Shown here piece after piece: positions 1-6,682 of a stretch of DNA of 13,093 bases (its first letter is position 1; the number at the start of each line of letters is the position of its first letter). The translations under genes were made by a program, and so were the position numbers. Source of the DNA: Desulfobulbaceae bacterium (GTDB lineage: Bacteria; Desulfobacterota; Desulfobulbia; Desulfobulbales; Desulfocapsaceae); contig JAMOMO010000160.1 in the NCBI GenBank assembly GCA_027067035.1, positions 1 through 13,093 on the forward strand, in the 5' to 3' direction. The notes below the pieces were generated by a model that worked only from the letters and a program-made list of their open reading frames with translations, was not told the origin of the DNA and did no database searches.

Positions 1-744
1 GCGCTTTGAAATCTTGGCCTTTTTGAGATCAAGGGTCAAAGGCATGTGTGCAAAAACAGGAACCGGCGCCTCAAGTGCCTCATAGAGGAGGACCTGACGC
101 AGGGTATTGGTCATGTGATCCTGGCCGCGAATGATATGGGAGATCCGGTCGCGGATATCATCCACCACATTGCAGAGCAGGTAGAGCGGCTTTCCGGTTG
201 AGCGGACAATGACAAAGTCCTCAATTTCATTATAGGCAGCCTTTATCTGGCCGAGTACTTTGTCATCATAGGAGAGGATTCCTTCCCGCTCAGGCACCTT
301 GAAACGGATGACATAGGGCAGACCTGCCGCCTCTTTTTCGGCAACCTGCTCATCACTGAGATTGCGGCAGGTACCGTCATAGCCGTAACTGCTTTTATTT
401 GCCTGGGCAGCCTGACGTTTTGCATCGAGCTCATCTTTTGTGCAGAAACATTTGTAGGCTTTTTTTTCCTTGAGCAGTCTCTGGGCGGAAGCCACATGGT
501 CTGCGTCGAAGTCTGTCTGGAAATAGGGCCCTTCATCCCAGTCGATGCCGAGCCACTCCATTCCCTCAATGATCCCTTTGATGGATTCTTCAGTGGATCG
601 TTCGGCGTCGGTGTCTTCAATGCGCAAGATAAGCTTGCCACCTGTTTTTTTTGCGTAAAGCCAGTTGTACAGTGCTGTTCTGGCCCCGCCAATGTGGAGG
701 TACCCGGTGGGACTTGGTGGAAAACGTAAGCGTGTTTCAGTCAT
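1..744 (-). CDS. gltX: glutamyl-tRNA synthetase, N-terminal part (runs off left edge)
   Basis: Cytoplasmic class I synthetase that attaches glutamate to tRNA-Glu. In organisms lacking GlnRS it also charges tRNA-Gln with glutamate. The visible 248 codons begin MTETRLRFPPSPTGYLHIGG: the FPPSPTG motif and the HIGH-class signature HIGG (residues 17-20) of the Rossmann catalytic core. An LRIEDTDAERS stretch follows near residues 40-50. A CxC plus a later Cys (YKCFC and GYDGTC, about residues 97-126) resembles the GluRS zinc site. The last visible residues, KISKR, are the KMSKS-class loop, so only the C-terminal anticodon-binding half is missing (family length about 470). The ATG is preceded by a modest AAGG about 8 nt upstream. 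The gene is divergent from serA, with a good promoter at 811-839. Whether it is the discriminating type cannot be judged without the anticodon-binding domain. Confidence 0.97.
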   Translation of the reverse strand, partial: MTETRLRFPPSPTGYLHIGGARTALYNWLYAKKTGGKLILRIEDTDAERSTEESIKGIIEGMEWLGIDWDEGPYFQTDFDADHVASAQRLLKEKKAYKCFCTKDELDAKRQAAQANKSSYGYDGTCRNLSDEQVAEKEAAGLPYVIRFKVPEREGILSYDDKVLGQIKAAYNEIEDFVIVRSTGKPLYLLCNVVDDIRDRISHIIRGQDHMTNTLRQVLLYEALEAPVPVFAHMPLTLDLKKAKISKR

Positions 745-810
745 GGGAAAAGCCTTGTTTATATTTTAAAAGAGTGGATTGTCAGCCTGAAGCCTGCATA
801 TTATGCCTGA

Positions 811-839
811 TGTATATCGTTTTCAATCACTTTGTTCAA
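811..839 (-). promoter_or_regulatory. sigma70-type promoter for gltX
   Basis: On the minus strand TTGAAC (839-834) is followed after exactly 17 nt by TATACA (816-811). Transcription would start near 804 and give a leader of about 60 nt before the gltX ATG at 744. The -35 hexamer sits inside a perfect palindrome (835-850), which suggests regulated access. This is read from sequence only. Confidence 0.6.
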
Positions 840-850
840 TAGCTATTGAA
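835..850. promoter_or_regulatory. perfect 16-bp palindrome over the gltX -35, possible operator
   Basis: TTCAATAGCTATTGAA is a perfect inverted repeat with no spacer (8+8). It covers almost all of the -35 hexamer of the minus-strand promoter for gltX. The symmetry and placement fit a binding site for a dimeric repressor. I cannot name the regulator, and a chance AT-rich palindrome is possible. Confidence 0.4.
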
Positions 851-990
851 TGCAAAAGAACGATTTGATATTGGTGGATTGCAGAAAAAGTTCAATATTT
901 TTAGTTGTTCTCTTTGCTGGAACTCGTTATAGTTCGTTCTTTTTAGCTGTTTTTGTGTAGAGTTTTTTTCTTGCAGGGAGAACAGCACAT

Positions 991-1014
991 TGGACAGTCC
1001 ATGTGTCATATAAT
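991..1014 (+). promoter_or_regulatory. possible serA promoter: palindrome next to a TATAAT
   Basis: A perfect TATAAT lies at 1009-1014. No acceptable -35 hexamer sits 16-18 nt upstream: TTGGAC at 990-995 leaves only 13 nt. The 11-nt palindrome TGGACAGTCCA (991-1001) occupies the -35 side, so an activator-dependent promoter is possible. The implied leader to the serA ATG is about 155 nt. Weak evidence. Confidence 0.3.
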
Positions 1015-1177
1015 AAAAGATCTGAATTTGTAAGTATCCCCGTGGGGAGGTAAATGATTTCTCCGTATCGAGTCTTTGTACTTGTATGTCTGATAAGACA
1101 GGATTTTGAAAGGGGAAATTCACAAGGCCGTCACGGATTCAGGAAAGAGAGAATTTCAGGGTAGGGAAGGAGTGAAG

Positions 1178-2764
1178 ATGAAAGTATTGATCAGTGACAA
1201 TATGTCTCCCTTGGGGGAGAAAATTCTGGCAGACGCCGGGCTTGATGTTGATGTGAAGACAGGGCTGGCACCGGAAGAACTCAAAGAGATCATCGGTGAG
1301 TATGATGGTCTGGTTGTGCGCAGCGCCACCAAGGCAACTGCAGAGATAATTGATGCTGCTGAGAATCTGAAAGTTATCGGGCGTGCCGGAATCGGTCTGG
1401 ATAATGTGGATATTCCTGCTGCAAGTCAGAAGGGTATTGTGGTCATGAATGCACCGGACGGCAATGCAACCACAGCCGCAGAGCATGCAATCGGCATGAT
1501 GATGTCTCTGTCGCGGAACATCCCCCAGGCAACCGCTTCCATGAAAGAGGGAAAATGGGAGAAAAAAAGTTTTATGGGGCGTGAGCTCACCGGTAAGACT
1601 CTTGGTATCTTTGGTATCGGACGTATCGGTGCCATTGCAGCGAATCGTGCTCAGGGACTCAAAATGAAGGTTATTGCCTACGATCCCCATATGCCTGAAG
1701 AGCTGGTTAAAAAACTTGGTGTTGAGCTGGTCAGTGTGGAAGAGCTTGCTAAAAGGGCGGATTACATAACCGTCCATGTGCCGCTCACCAAGGAAACCGC
1801 CAATGTTCTTTCCACCGAATTTTTCAGCAACATGAAGAAAGATGCCATGTTCATCGACTGCGCCCGTGGCGGTGTCTGTGATGAAGAGGCACTCTATAAG
1901 GCGCTGGTTGATGGTGAGATTGCAGGAGCTGCACTGGATGTTTTTGCCAAGGAGCCGACCACGAAGGAAAACTGTCCCCTGCTTGGCCTGAAAAACTTTA
2001 TCTGTACGCCGCACCTTGGAGCATCCACCAGTGAGGCCCAGGAAAATGTTGCCACTGCCATTGCAGAACAGGTGGCTGATTATCTGAACAAGGGTGTTGT
2101 GACCAACGCCGTGAATGTTCCCTCTGTAAGTGATGACGTGCTGGCCCAGGTCGGACCTTACGTTAATCTCGGTGAAATGCTCGGTTCTCTCCATATGCAG
2201 ATTGCAAAAGGCGGAGTACAGGAAGTTTCCCTTGAGTATTCAGGAGAGCTTGCAGAACTGAACACCAGTCCAGTGACCGTTGCCTTTTTGAAAGGTCTGT
2301 TTACTCCCATCCTGAAAGATGCCGTGAACTATGTCAATGCCCCTGTTATTGCAAAAGATCGTGGCATTCGGGTGATTGAGTCCAGGAGTGACAGGTCAAA
2401 TGACTTTGTGAATGTGCTCAGGATCAAAGTCACCACCAATGAGGGTGAAAATGAACTGGTGGGAACTGTGTTCGGCAAAAATGAGCCGCGCCTGGTACGC
2501 ATGAACACTTTCCGCCTGGAGGCACAGGCTGAAGGTCCCATGCTCCTTGTTTACAACAACGATGTTCCCGGAGTTATCGGGGCACTGGGTACAACCCTAG
2601 GCAAAAACGGGGTCAATATCTCACGAATGACCGTTGGCCGTGAAGAGGCCTCAAGCCAGAACATCATCCTGCTCAGTACCGATTCAGTTATCTCAAAAGA
2701 GTTGCTGGAAGAGGTGAAGAAACTTGAAAATATTGATGATGCAGTCTCCCTTGAACTCAGCTGA
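1178..2764 (+). CDS. serA: D-3-phosphoglycerate dehydrogenase, long type with ACT domain
   Basis: Catalyses NAD-dependent oxidation of 3-phosphoglycerate to 3-phosphohydroxypyruvate, the first step of serine synthesis in the cytoplasm. The product is 528 residues, the usual size of the long form with two C-terminal regulatory domains. The Rossmann motif GIGRIG is at residues 146-151. The catalytic triad is visible as Arg230 (CARGG), Glu259 (KEP) and His279 (TPHLGAST). The region after about residue 315 is the intervening (ASB-like) domain. The last ~75 residues, including VPGVIGALGTTLGKNGVNI, form the ACT domain that binds serine in feedback-inhibited members. I chose ATG 1178 because AAGGAG (1167-1172) sits 5 nt upstream and MKVLISDNMS is the family N-terminus. 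An in-frame ATG at 1106 would add 24 unrelated residues. The gene ends at an intrinsic terminator (2793-2828), so it looks monocistronic. Confidence 0.97.
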   Translation: MKVLISDNMSPLGEKILADAGLDVDVKTGLAPEELKEIIGEYDGLVVRSATKATAEIIDAAENLKVIGRAGIGLDNVDIPAASQKGIVVMNAPDGNATTAAEHAIGMMMSLSRNIPQATASMKEGKWEKKSFMGRELTGKTLGIFGIGRIGAIAANRAQGLKMKVIAYDPHMPEELVKKLGVELVSVEELAKRADYITVHVPLTKETANVLSTEFFSNMKKDAMFIDCARGGVCDEEALYKALVDGEIAGAALDVFAKEPTTKENCPLLGLKNFICTPHLGASTSEAQENVATAIAEQVADYLNKGVVTNAVNVPSVSDDVLAQVGPYVNLGEMLGSLHMQIAKGGVQEVSLEYSGELAELNTSPVTVAFLKGLFTPILKDAVNYVNAPVIAKDRGIRVIESRSDRSNDFVNVLRIKVTTNEGENELVGTVFGKNEPRLVRMNTFRLEAQAEGPMLLVYNNDVPGVIGALGTTLGKNGVNISRMTVGREEASSQNIILLSTDSVISKELLEEVKKLENIDDAVSLELS

Positions 2765-2792
2765 CATGAGAAAGCGACAGTTCTAAAAGAAT

Positions 2793-2828
2793 AAAAAGCC
2801 GGGTAGCTGCAGGTTTCCCGGCTTTTTT
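2793..2828 (+). terminator. intrinsic terminator after serA
   Basis: An 11-bp perfect stem (AAAAAGCCGGG at 2793-2803 with CCCGGCTTTTT at 2817-2827) encloses a 13-nt loop and merges into six Ts. The A-rich 5' side could let it work in both directions. It separates serA from the DUF1844-ispE unit. Confidence 0.9.
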
Positions 2829-2856
2829 ACGGAACATTTACTGGAAAGGAAAGAGT

Positions 2857-3192
2857 ATGGTTTCTGAATATGAACAGGGTTGCCCCTGTGGTGATGGAAA
2901 GGTACCGGATCAGGATGGAAAATGCGTGATGCCCGAGGTCACTTTCATGGCCTTTATCATGTCCCTGAATACATCTGCACTCTTTCATCTGGGGGAAATT
3001 GCAGATCCGGAGACCGGAGAGAGGGTTGTGGATTTTTCACTGGCCCGTCATGCCATTGATACCCTGGTGCTGCTCCAGGAAAAGACAAAGGGTAATCTGG
3101 ATTCTGACGAATCCGAGATGCTGAAAAATATCCTTTATGATGTGAAAATTCGCTTTGTAAAGGCGGTTGAAGGGAGCAACAACGATTCGTAA
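2857..3192 (+). CDS. DUF1844 family small protein, unknown function
   Basis: A 111-residue protein. Residues from about 28 onward (VTFMAFIMSLNTSALFHLGE, then a segment ending in LVLLQEKTKGNL) match my memory of the DUF1844 family: a short, mostly helical protein common in Desulfobacterota and relatives. The family has no established biochemical role that I know of. The first 25 residues contain three cysteines in a small Gly/Asp-rich loop (CPCGDGKVPDQDGKC, residues 9-23), a possible metal-binding or redox extension. There is no signal peptide. The ATG has an AAGGA ribosome binding site 6 nt upstream. The gene follows the serA terminator and lies 41 nt before ispE, so the two probably share a transcript. 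That is the only functional hint. Confidence 0.85.
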   Translation: MVSEYEQGCPCGDGKVPDQDGKCVMPEVTFMAFIMSLNTSALFHLGEIADPETGERVVDFSLARHAIDTLVLLQEKTKGNLDSDESEMLKNILYDVKIRFVKAVEGSNNDS

Positions 3193-3233
3193 GACTCTGT
3201 TCTGCTCCTTTGGCGGAAAAGGTGTGACTGAAA

Positions 3234-4133
3234 ATGGCTAATGATGTGGCGTCACTTGTTGTCCAGGCACCGGCCAAGGTGAATCTGTATCTCAGGATTG
3301 TCGGGAAGCGTTCCGACGGCTACCATGACCTGGATACAGTGATGCAGAAACTGGATTTGAGCGATACTGTAACGCTGTCACGTACTGACGAGCCCGGGAT
3401 ACGATTGTCCTGTTCTGGTGCTGATCTGCCGGAAGATGATTCAAATCTCGTCTGGCAGGCGGCCGATGCCTTTTTGACCCGAACCGGGCTTGCCGGGCTG
3501 TGCGGGCTTTCCATTATCCTTGAAAAAAGAATTCCCGTTGCCGCAGGACTTGGCGGGGGAAGCAGTGATGCCGCAAGTGTACTCAACGGCTTAAACACTC
3601 TTCTGGAAACAGGTCTTTCCGAAGATACCCTGCTGGCACTTGCCAGGCCGCTCGGAGCTGATGTCCCGTTCTTTGTGGTTGCAGAACCCGCCGTTCGGGC
3701 AAAGGGGATTGGTGACAGGATGCAGTCCTGGCCGGGTCTTGCGGGATGTTCTCTGCTTCTGGTGAATCCGGGCTTTTCCGTGTCCACAGCCTGGGTATAT
3801 AAAAATTTTACGTTGACAAGGGTGGATAAAGATTCTAAGCTGTCTGATTCTCGTAAAAATGAGACTGATACAGCAGGATATTGTCCTCTGTTTAACGATC
3901 TTGAAACCGTAACAATTGCGAAATATCCCGAACTTGAGGGGATAAAACAGCAAATGCTTGATTGTGGTGCGTCTGGTGTCCTGATGTCGGGGAGTGGACC
4001 GACGGTCTTTGGGGTTTTTCCTGATCAACCCGGCAGCAATGAAAATGCTGCAGCAGATTGCGCGCGCAGTTTTGCGGAAAAATATGATCAGGGTGTTATT
4101 GTAACTCGTCCTGCTGTTGAGTCGTATTCGTAA
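3234..4133 (+). CDS. ispE: 4-diphosphocytidyl-2-C-methyl-D-erythritol kinase
   Basis: GHMP-superfamily kinase that phosphorylates the 2-hydroxyl of CDP-methylerythritol in the non-mevalonate (MEP) isoprenoid pathway, in the cytoplasm. The product is 299 residues, slightly above the typical 280-290. It opens with APAKVNLYL, with the conserved Lys15. The glycine-rich ATP loop PVAAGLGGGSSDAASV spans residues 101-116. The catalytic aspartate is Asp143 in GADVPFF. The third GHMP motif, MSGSGPTVFG, is at 251-260. A less conserved stretch at about 190-215 (Lys/Asp/Ser-rich) explains the extra length. The ATG at 3234 has AAAAGGTG about 9 nt upstream. The stop lies only 15 nt before a tRNA-Gln, so ispE mRNA probably continues through the tRNA into prs and would be cut there by tRNA processing. 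Confidence 0.96.
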   Translation: MANDVASLVVQAPAKVNLYLRIVGKRSDGYHDLDTVMQKLDLSDTVTLSRTDEPGIRLSCSGADLPEDDSNLVWQAADAFLTRTGLAGLCGLSIILEKRIPVAAGLGGGSSDAASVLNGLNTLLETGLSEDTLLALARPLGADVPFFVVAEPAVRAKGIGDRMQSWPGLAGCSLLLVNPGFSVSTAWVYKNFTLTRVDKDSKLSDSRKNETDTAGYCPLFNDLETVTIAKYPELEGIKQQMLDCGASGVLMSGSGPTVFGVFPDQPGSNENAAADCARSFAEKYDQGVIVTRPAVESYS

Positions 4134-4148
4134 GTTATATTGTGGTGA

Positions 4149-4224
4149 TGGGGCGTAGCCAAGCGGTTAAGGCACCGGGTTTTGATCCCGGCATTCGGAG
4201 GTTCGAGTCCTCCCGCCCCAGCCA
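4149..4224 (+). tRNA. tRNA-Gln, anticodon TTG, CCA encoded
   Basis: Full cloverleaf of 76 nt. The acceptor stem is TGGGGCG (4149-4155) with CGCCCCA (4214-4220), then discriminator G and genomically encoded CCA. The anticodon arm is CCGGG / CCCGG with loop TTTTGAT, so the anticodon is TTG (UUG), reading CAA/CAG. The T arm is GGAGG-TTCGAGT-CCTCC (4197-4213). The D arm begins after TA with GCC and contains the AAGCGGTTAA-type loop. The gene sits between ispE and prs in the same orientation, without a clear promoter or terminator of its own, so it is probably released from a polycistronic transcript. Confidence 0.97.
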
Positions 4225-4278
4225 GATTTGTGAGAGAAAACGATTTTTTTTAAATCCATCGTACTGAGAAAAGAGATT

Positions 4279-5217
4279 ATGCCAAACATTATTAAGGTTT
4301 TTTCCGGGAACGCCAACCCTGTTATGGCTCAGGAAATTGCTGACTATCTGAAACTGCCCCTTTCTGCAGCAGAAGTGAAGCAATTCAGCGATGGTGAGAT
4401 TTTCGTTGAGATTAAAGAGAATGTCCGCGGTACCGATGTATTTATAGTACAGCCCACCTGTACCCCGGTGAATGATAACCTCATGGAACTGGTGATTATG
4501 GTGGATGCCCTGCGACGGGCCTCCGCACGGAGAATCACTGCCGTTGTTCCTTATTACGGGTATGCCAGACAGGACAGAAAGGTGGCACCGCGTGTCCCGA
4601 TTTCCGCAAAAGTTGTTGCGGAGATGTTTATGGCGGTTGGGGTGCGCAGGGTACTCTGTATGGATCTTCATGCCGGGCAGATTCAGGGGTTTTTCAATAT
4701 TCCAGTGGATCATCTCTACGCTGCACCGGTTATACTTGATTATATAAAGGATAGATTTACCGATGTGGTTATGGTCTCTCCTGATGCAGGAGGTGTTGAG
4801 CGGACACGTGCTTTTGCCAAACGTCTTGATGCCGGACTTGCAATCATTGATAAACGAAGAGATCGTCCCAATGAGTGTGAGGCAATGCATGTTATTGGTG
4901 ATGTAAAGGGAAAAACCGCCATACTGCTTGATGATATGGTGGATACTGCGGGAACGCTCTGCAGTGGTGCTGCAACGCTGATGAAACATGGTGCCAAAGA
5001 GGTTCATGCCTGCTGTTCCCATCCGGTTCTTTCCGGACCGGCAGTTGAGCGTCTGACAAAATCTGTGATCAGCTCACTTGTGGTGACCAATTCCATTCCT
5101 CTGCGCGGGGATGCACTGAAATGTGATAAGATTAAGGTCCTGTCCGTGTCAAAACTTCTGGCACAGGCCATTGACCGTATTCATAACGAAGGATCCATCA
5201 GCTCACTGTTTGTCTAG
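4279..5217 (+). CDS. prs: ribose-phosphate pyrophosphokinase (PRPP synthetase)
   Basis: Makes 5-phosphoribosyl diphosphate from ribose 5-phosphate and ATP, the precursor for nucleotides, histidine, tryptophan and NAD. The product is 312 residues, normal for the class I bacterial enzyme. The N-terminal half carries FSDGEIFVEIKENVRG. The flexible region VVPYYGYARQDRK is at 89-101, and DLHAGQIQGFF at 129-139 includes metal/ATP-site His131. The catalytic flexible-loop residues Lys192 and Arg194 lie in DKRRDRPN. The PRPP-binding loop DDMVDTAGTL is at 218-227. The ATG has only a modest purine-rich tract (GAGAAAAGAGA) upstream. The gene follows tRNA-Gln by 54 nt and precedes rplY by 94 nt with no terminator between, so one transcription unit is likely. 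Confidence 0.97.
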   Translation: MPNIIKVFSGNANPVMAQEIADYLKLPLSAAEVKQFSDGEIFVEIKENVRGTDVFIVQPTCTPVNDNLMELVIMVDALRRASARRITAVVPYYGYARQDRKVAPRVPISAKVVAEMFMAVGVRRVLCMDLHAGQIQGFFNIPVDHLYAAPVILDYIKDRFTDVVMVSPDAGGVERTRAFAKRLDAGLAIIDKRRDRPNECEAMHVIGDVKGKTAILLDDMVDTAGTLCSGAATLMKHGAKEVHACCSHPVLSGPAVERLTKSVISSLVVTNSIPLRGDALKCDKIKVLSVSKLLAQAIDRIHNEGSISSLFV

Positions 5218-5264
5218 CTCGTGGATATAAATTACTTAGAAAAGAAAATAATTTTGAGATAAAA

Positions 5265-5296
5265 CCTGACAGATCGCAACAGGCGATGAAATCAGG
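5265..5296 (+). promoter_or_regulatory. two-step hairpin just upstream of the rplY ribosome binding site
   Basis: The outer stem is CCTGA (5265-5269) with TCAGG (5292-5296). The inner stem is ATCGC (5273-5277) with GCGAT (5283-5287), with loop AACAG. They are separated by an asymmetric internal loop, CAG opposite GAAA. The structure ends 2 nt before the strong TAAGGAGG (5299-5306) of rplY. L25 binds the purine-rich internal loop E of 5S rRNA, so an autoregulatory site is conceivable, but this is inference from placement only. Confidence 0.35.
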
Positions 5297-5311
5297 GCTA
5301 AGGAGGAACAT

Positions 5312-5872
5312 ATGCTTCAAATAGACATGTCTGCCGCAAAAAGAGATACATTTGGTAAATGTGCCATGCGTCGTCTGCGTGGCAGTGGAAATACCCCTGC
5401 AGTACTGTATGGAAATAATAAAGATGTCATGGCACTGCAGCTTGAGACCATCGCTTTTTTGAAGAGCCTCTTTCAGATCAGCCGGAAGAATGCTGTTGTG
5501 AATCTTGCCATCAATGGCGATGAGACCCGCCACGTGATGATGCGTGAGATTCAGACTGATCCTGTTACCGATAGTCTGATACATGCCGATTTTTTTGAGA
5601 TTGATCTTGATAAACCGACCCGTTTCACCGTGCCGGTAGAGTTTTCCGGTGTTGCAAAAGGTGTTGATCTTGGTGGTGAGCTTGTGGTTCATAAATCCTC
5701 TGTTGTGGTTGAAGGAATTCCCCTTGAGGTTCCGGATTCTGTGACCATTGATATTACAAATATTGGAATCGGGGATGCCATTTCCGTTTCTGATGTTGAA
5801 CTTGGAGCCGGTCTGACAATGATTACAGATGGCTCGGAACTTTGTGTTGAGGTTATTGCCTTAGCATCCTAG
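5312..5872 (+). CDS. rplY: 50S ribosomal protein L25, CTC (general stress) type
   Basis: Ribosomal protein that binds 5S rRNA in the central protuberance. At 186 residues it is the two-domain CTC/TL5 type rather than the ~94-residue E. coli form. The N-terminal 5S-binding beta-barrel (about 1-92) contains MRRLRGSGNTPAVLYG and the characteristic REIQTDPVTDSLIHADFFEI. The C-terminal domain (about 95-186) contains RFTVPVEFSGVAKGVDLGG and ends in short acidic/hydrophobic strands. The start is unambiguous: TAAGGAGG ends 5 nt before the ATG. The gene lies downstream of prs, probably co-transcribed, and is closed by a strong terminator (5896-5936). A hairpin just ahead of the ribosome binding site may modulate translation. 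Confidence 0.95.
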   Translation: MLQIDMSAAKRDTFGKCAMRRLRGSGNTPAVLYGNNKDVMALQLETIAFLKSLFQISRKNAVVNLAINGDETRHVMMREIQTDPVTDSLIHADFFEIDLDKPTRFTVPVEFSGVAKGVDLGGELVVHKSSVVVEGIPLEVPDSVTIDITNIGIGDAISVSDVELGAGLTMITDGSELCVEVIALAS

Positions 5873-5895
5873 TTGTAAAATCGGTTTGTTTTTTG

Positions 5896-5936
5896 TCCGG
5901 AAAAGACCTTTCATGGTCTTTTCCGGATTTTTTTTT
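5896..5936 (+). terminator. strong intrinsic terminator after rplY
   Basis: A perfect 13-bp stem (TCCGGAAAAGACC at 5896-5908 with GGTCTTTTCCGGA at 5915-5927) has a 6-nt loop TTTCAT and is followed by nine Ts. It closes the DUF1844-ispE-tRNA-prs-rplY unit. Confidence 0.95.
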
Positions 5937-5952
5937 GAAATGAAAATTCATC

Positions 5953-5989
5953 ACAGCTCCGGATCAATGAACAGAGCGCCTGGAGCTGT
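5953..5989 (+). promoter_or_regulatory. hairpin abutting the pth ribosome binding site
   Basis: ACAGCTCC (5953-5960) pairs perfectly with GGAGCTGT (5982-5989) around a 21-nt loop. The stem ends one nucleotide before AAGGAT (5991-5996), the ribosome binding site of pth. No clear -35/-10 pair is visible between the preceding terminator and this hairpin, so the pth promoter is unidentified. Confidence 0.35.
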
Positions 5990-6003
5990 CAAGGATAGAT
6001 GCT

Positions 6004-6597
6004 GTGGCTGAGGACACTTACCTGATTGCTGGCCTTGGAAACCCTGGTGCCAGATATGAAAATACCCGGCATAACGTCGGTTTTCATCTCGTGGATGCAC
6101 TGGCGCACAGTGAAGGTGCAAGTCTTGAACTCAGTAAATGGGATGCACGGTACTGCAAAGCTGTGATCTGGGGGGCAAAGGTGTTTTTTGTCAAACCGCA
6201 GACCTTTATGAACCTGTCCGGCCGGCCTGTGGCGAGGTTCGCTGAATTTTTCCATATTAATAAGAACAATATCCTGGTCATCCATGATGACATTGATATG
6301 CATCCCGGTCGGATTAAACTTGTTTCCGGTGGCGGACCCGGCGGGCACAACGGTATCCGTTCCCTTATTCAGTGTCTTGGCAGCAGGGAGTTCCATCGTC
6401 TCAAATACGGGGTCGGCAGACCGGGTCGGGATGGCGTCCATGCTGATATCCCCGTTGAACGCTATGTGCTTGCCTCGCTTGATCAGCCGGAGAGGGAACT
6501 TCTCGAAGAACGGAAGACCTCAATCATTGAGGGGGTACGGGAGTTTGTGGAGAACGGCAGTCAACGGGCCATGAACCTGTTGAACAGTATCAAGTGA
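6004..6597 (+). CDS. pth: peptidyl-tRNA hydrolase
   Basis: Cleaves the ester bond of peptidyl-tRNAs that drop off stalled ribosomes, recycling tRNA in the cytoplasm. The product is 197 residues, the usual length. Motifs in order: AGLGNPGARYENTRHNVGF with Asn13 and catalytic His23; FVKPQTFMNLSG with Asn70; the HDDID segment with Asp95; GGGPGGHNGIRS with Asn116. These correspond to the E. coli active-site set Asn10, His20, Asn68, Asp93 and Asn114. The start is GTG at 6004, with AAGGAT 7 nt upstream. The ATG at 5999 is out of frame. The gene follows the rplY terminator and precedes the separately promoted carD. The order rplY-pth is common in bacteria. Confidence 0.96.
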   Translation: MAEDTYLIAGLGNPGARYENTRHNVGFHLVDALAHSEGASLELSKWDARYCKAVIWGAKVFFVKPQTFMNLSGRPVARFAEFFHINKNNILVIHDDIDMHPGRIKLVSGGGPGGHNGIRSLIQCLGSREFHRLKYGVGRPGRDGVHADIPVERYVLASLDQPERELLEERKTSIIEGVREFVENGSQRAMNLLNSIK

Positions 6598-6682
6598 AGG
6601 ACGGATGACCTGTTGGATCAGGAGGGAGTTCTTTTTGATGCTGAGGGACAGTTTTTTTTTAAAAGCAAACTCTTTAAAAGTG

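Larger units (their letters stand above)
745..1177. other. 433-nt divergent intergenic region between gltX and serA
   Basis: AT-rich and without a convincing gene on either strand. It holds the gltX promoter and palindrome (811-850). A small hairpin (GAACT at 920-924, AGTTC at 931-935) is followed by a T-rich stretch. An 11-nt palindrome and a TATAAT (991-1014) lie toward serA. A 36-codon ORF (1054-1164) and a short TGTCT/AGACA hairpin (1087-1100) come next. No T-box, known riboswitch or tRNA was recognised. Confidence 0.6.

Noticed and set aside
836..1123. 95-codon minus-strand ORF in the gltX-serA gap
   Set aside because: Overlaps the gltX promoter and palindrome, has Phe/Asn/Gln-rich AT-driven composition, and resembles no family I know.
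1139..2194. 351-codon minus-strand ORF opposite serA
   Set aside because: Fully antisense to a clear serA with all catalytic motifs. The translation is Cys/His-rich and low in family-like features, with no ribosome binding site of note.
4135..5022. 295-codon minus-strand ORF opposite prs and tRNA-Gln
   Set aside because: It is the reverse complement of prs. Its C-terminus (GREDSNLRMPGSKPGAL) is the familiar artefact of translating a tRNA antisense strand.
6641..6660. Possible terminator after pth at the T9 tract
   Set aside because: Only 3-4 bp (CTG/CAG) can form ahead of the T run. Too weak to call, although pth has no better terminator.
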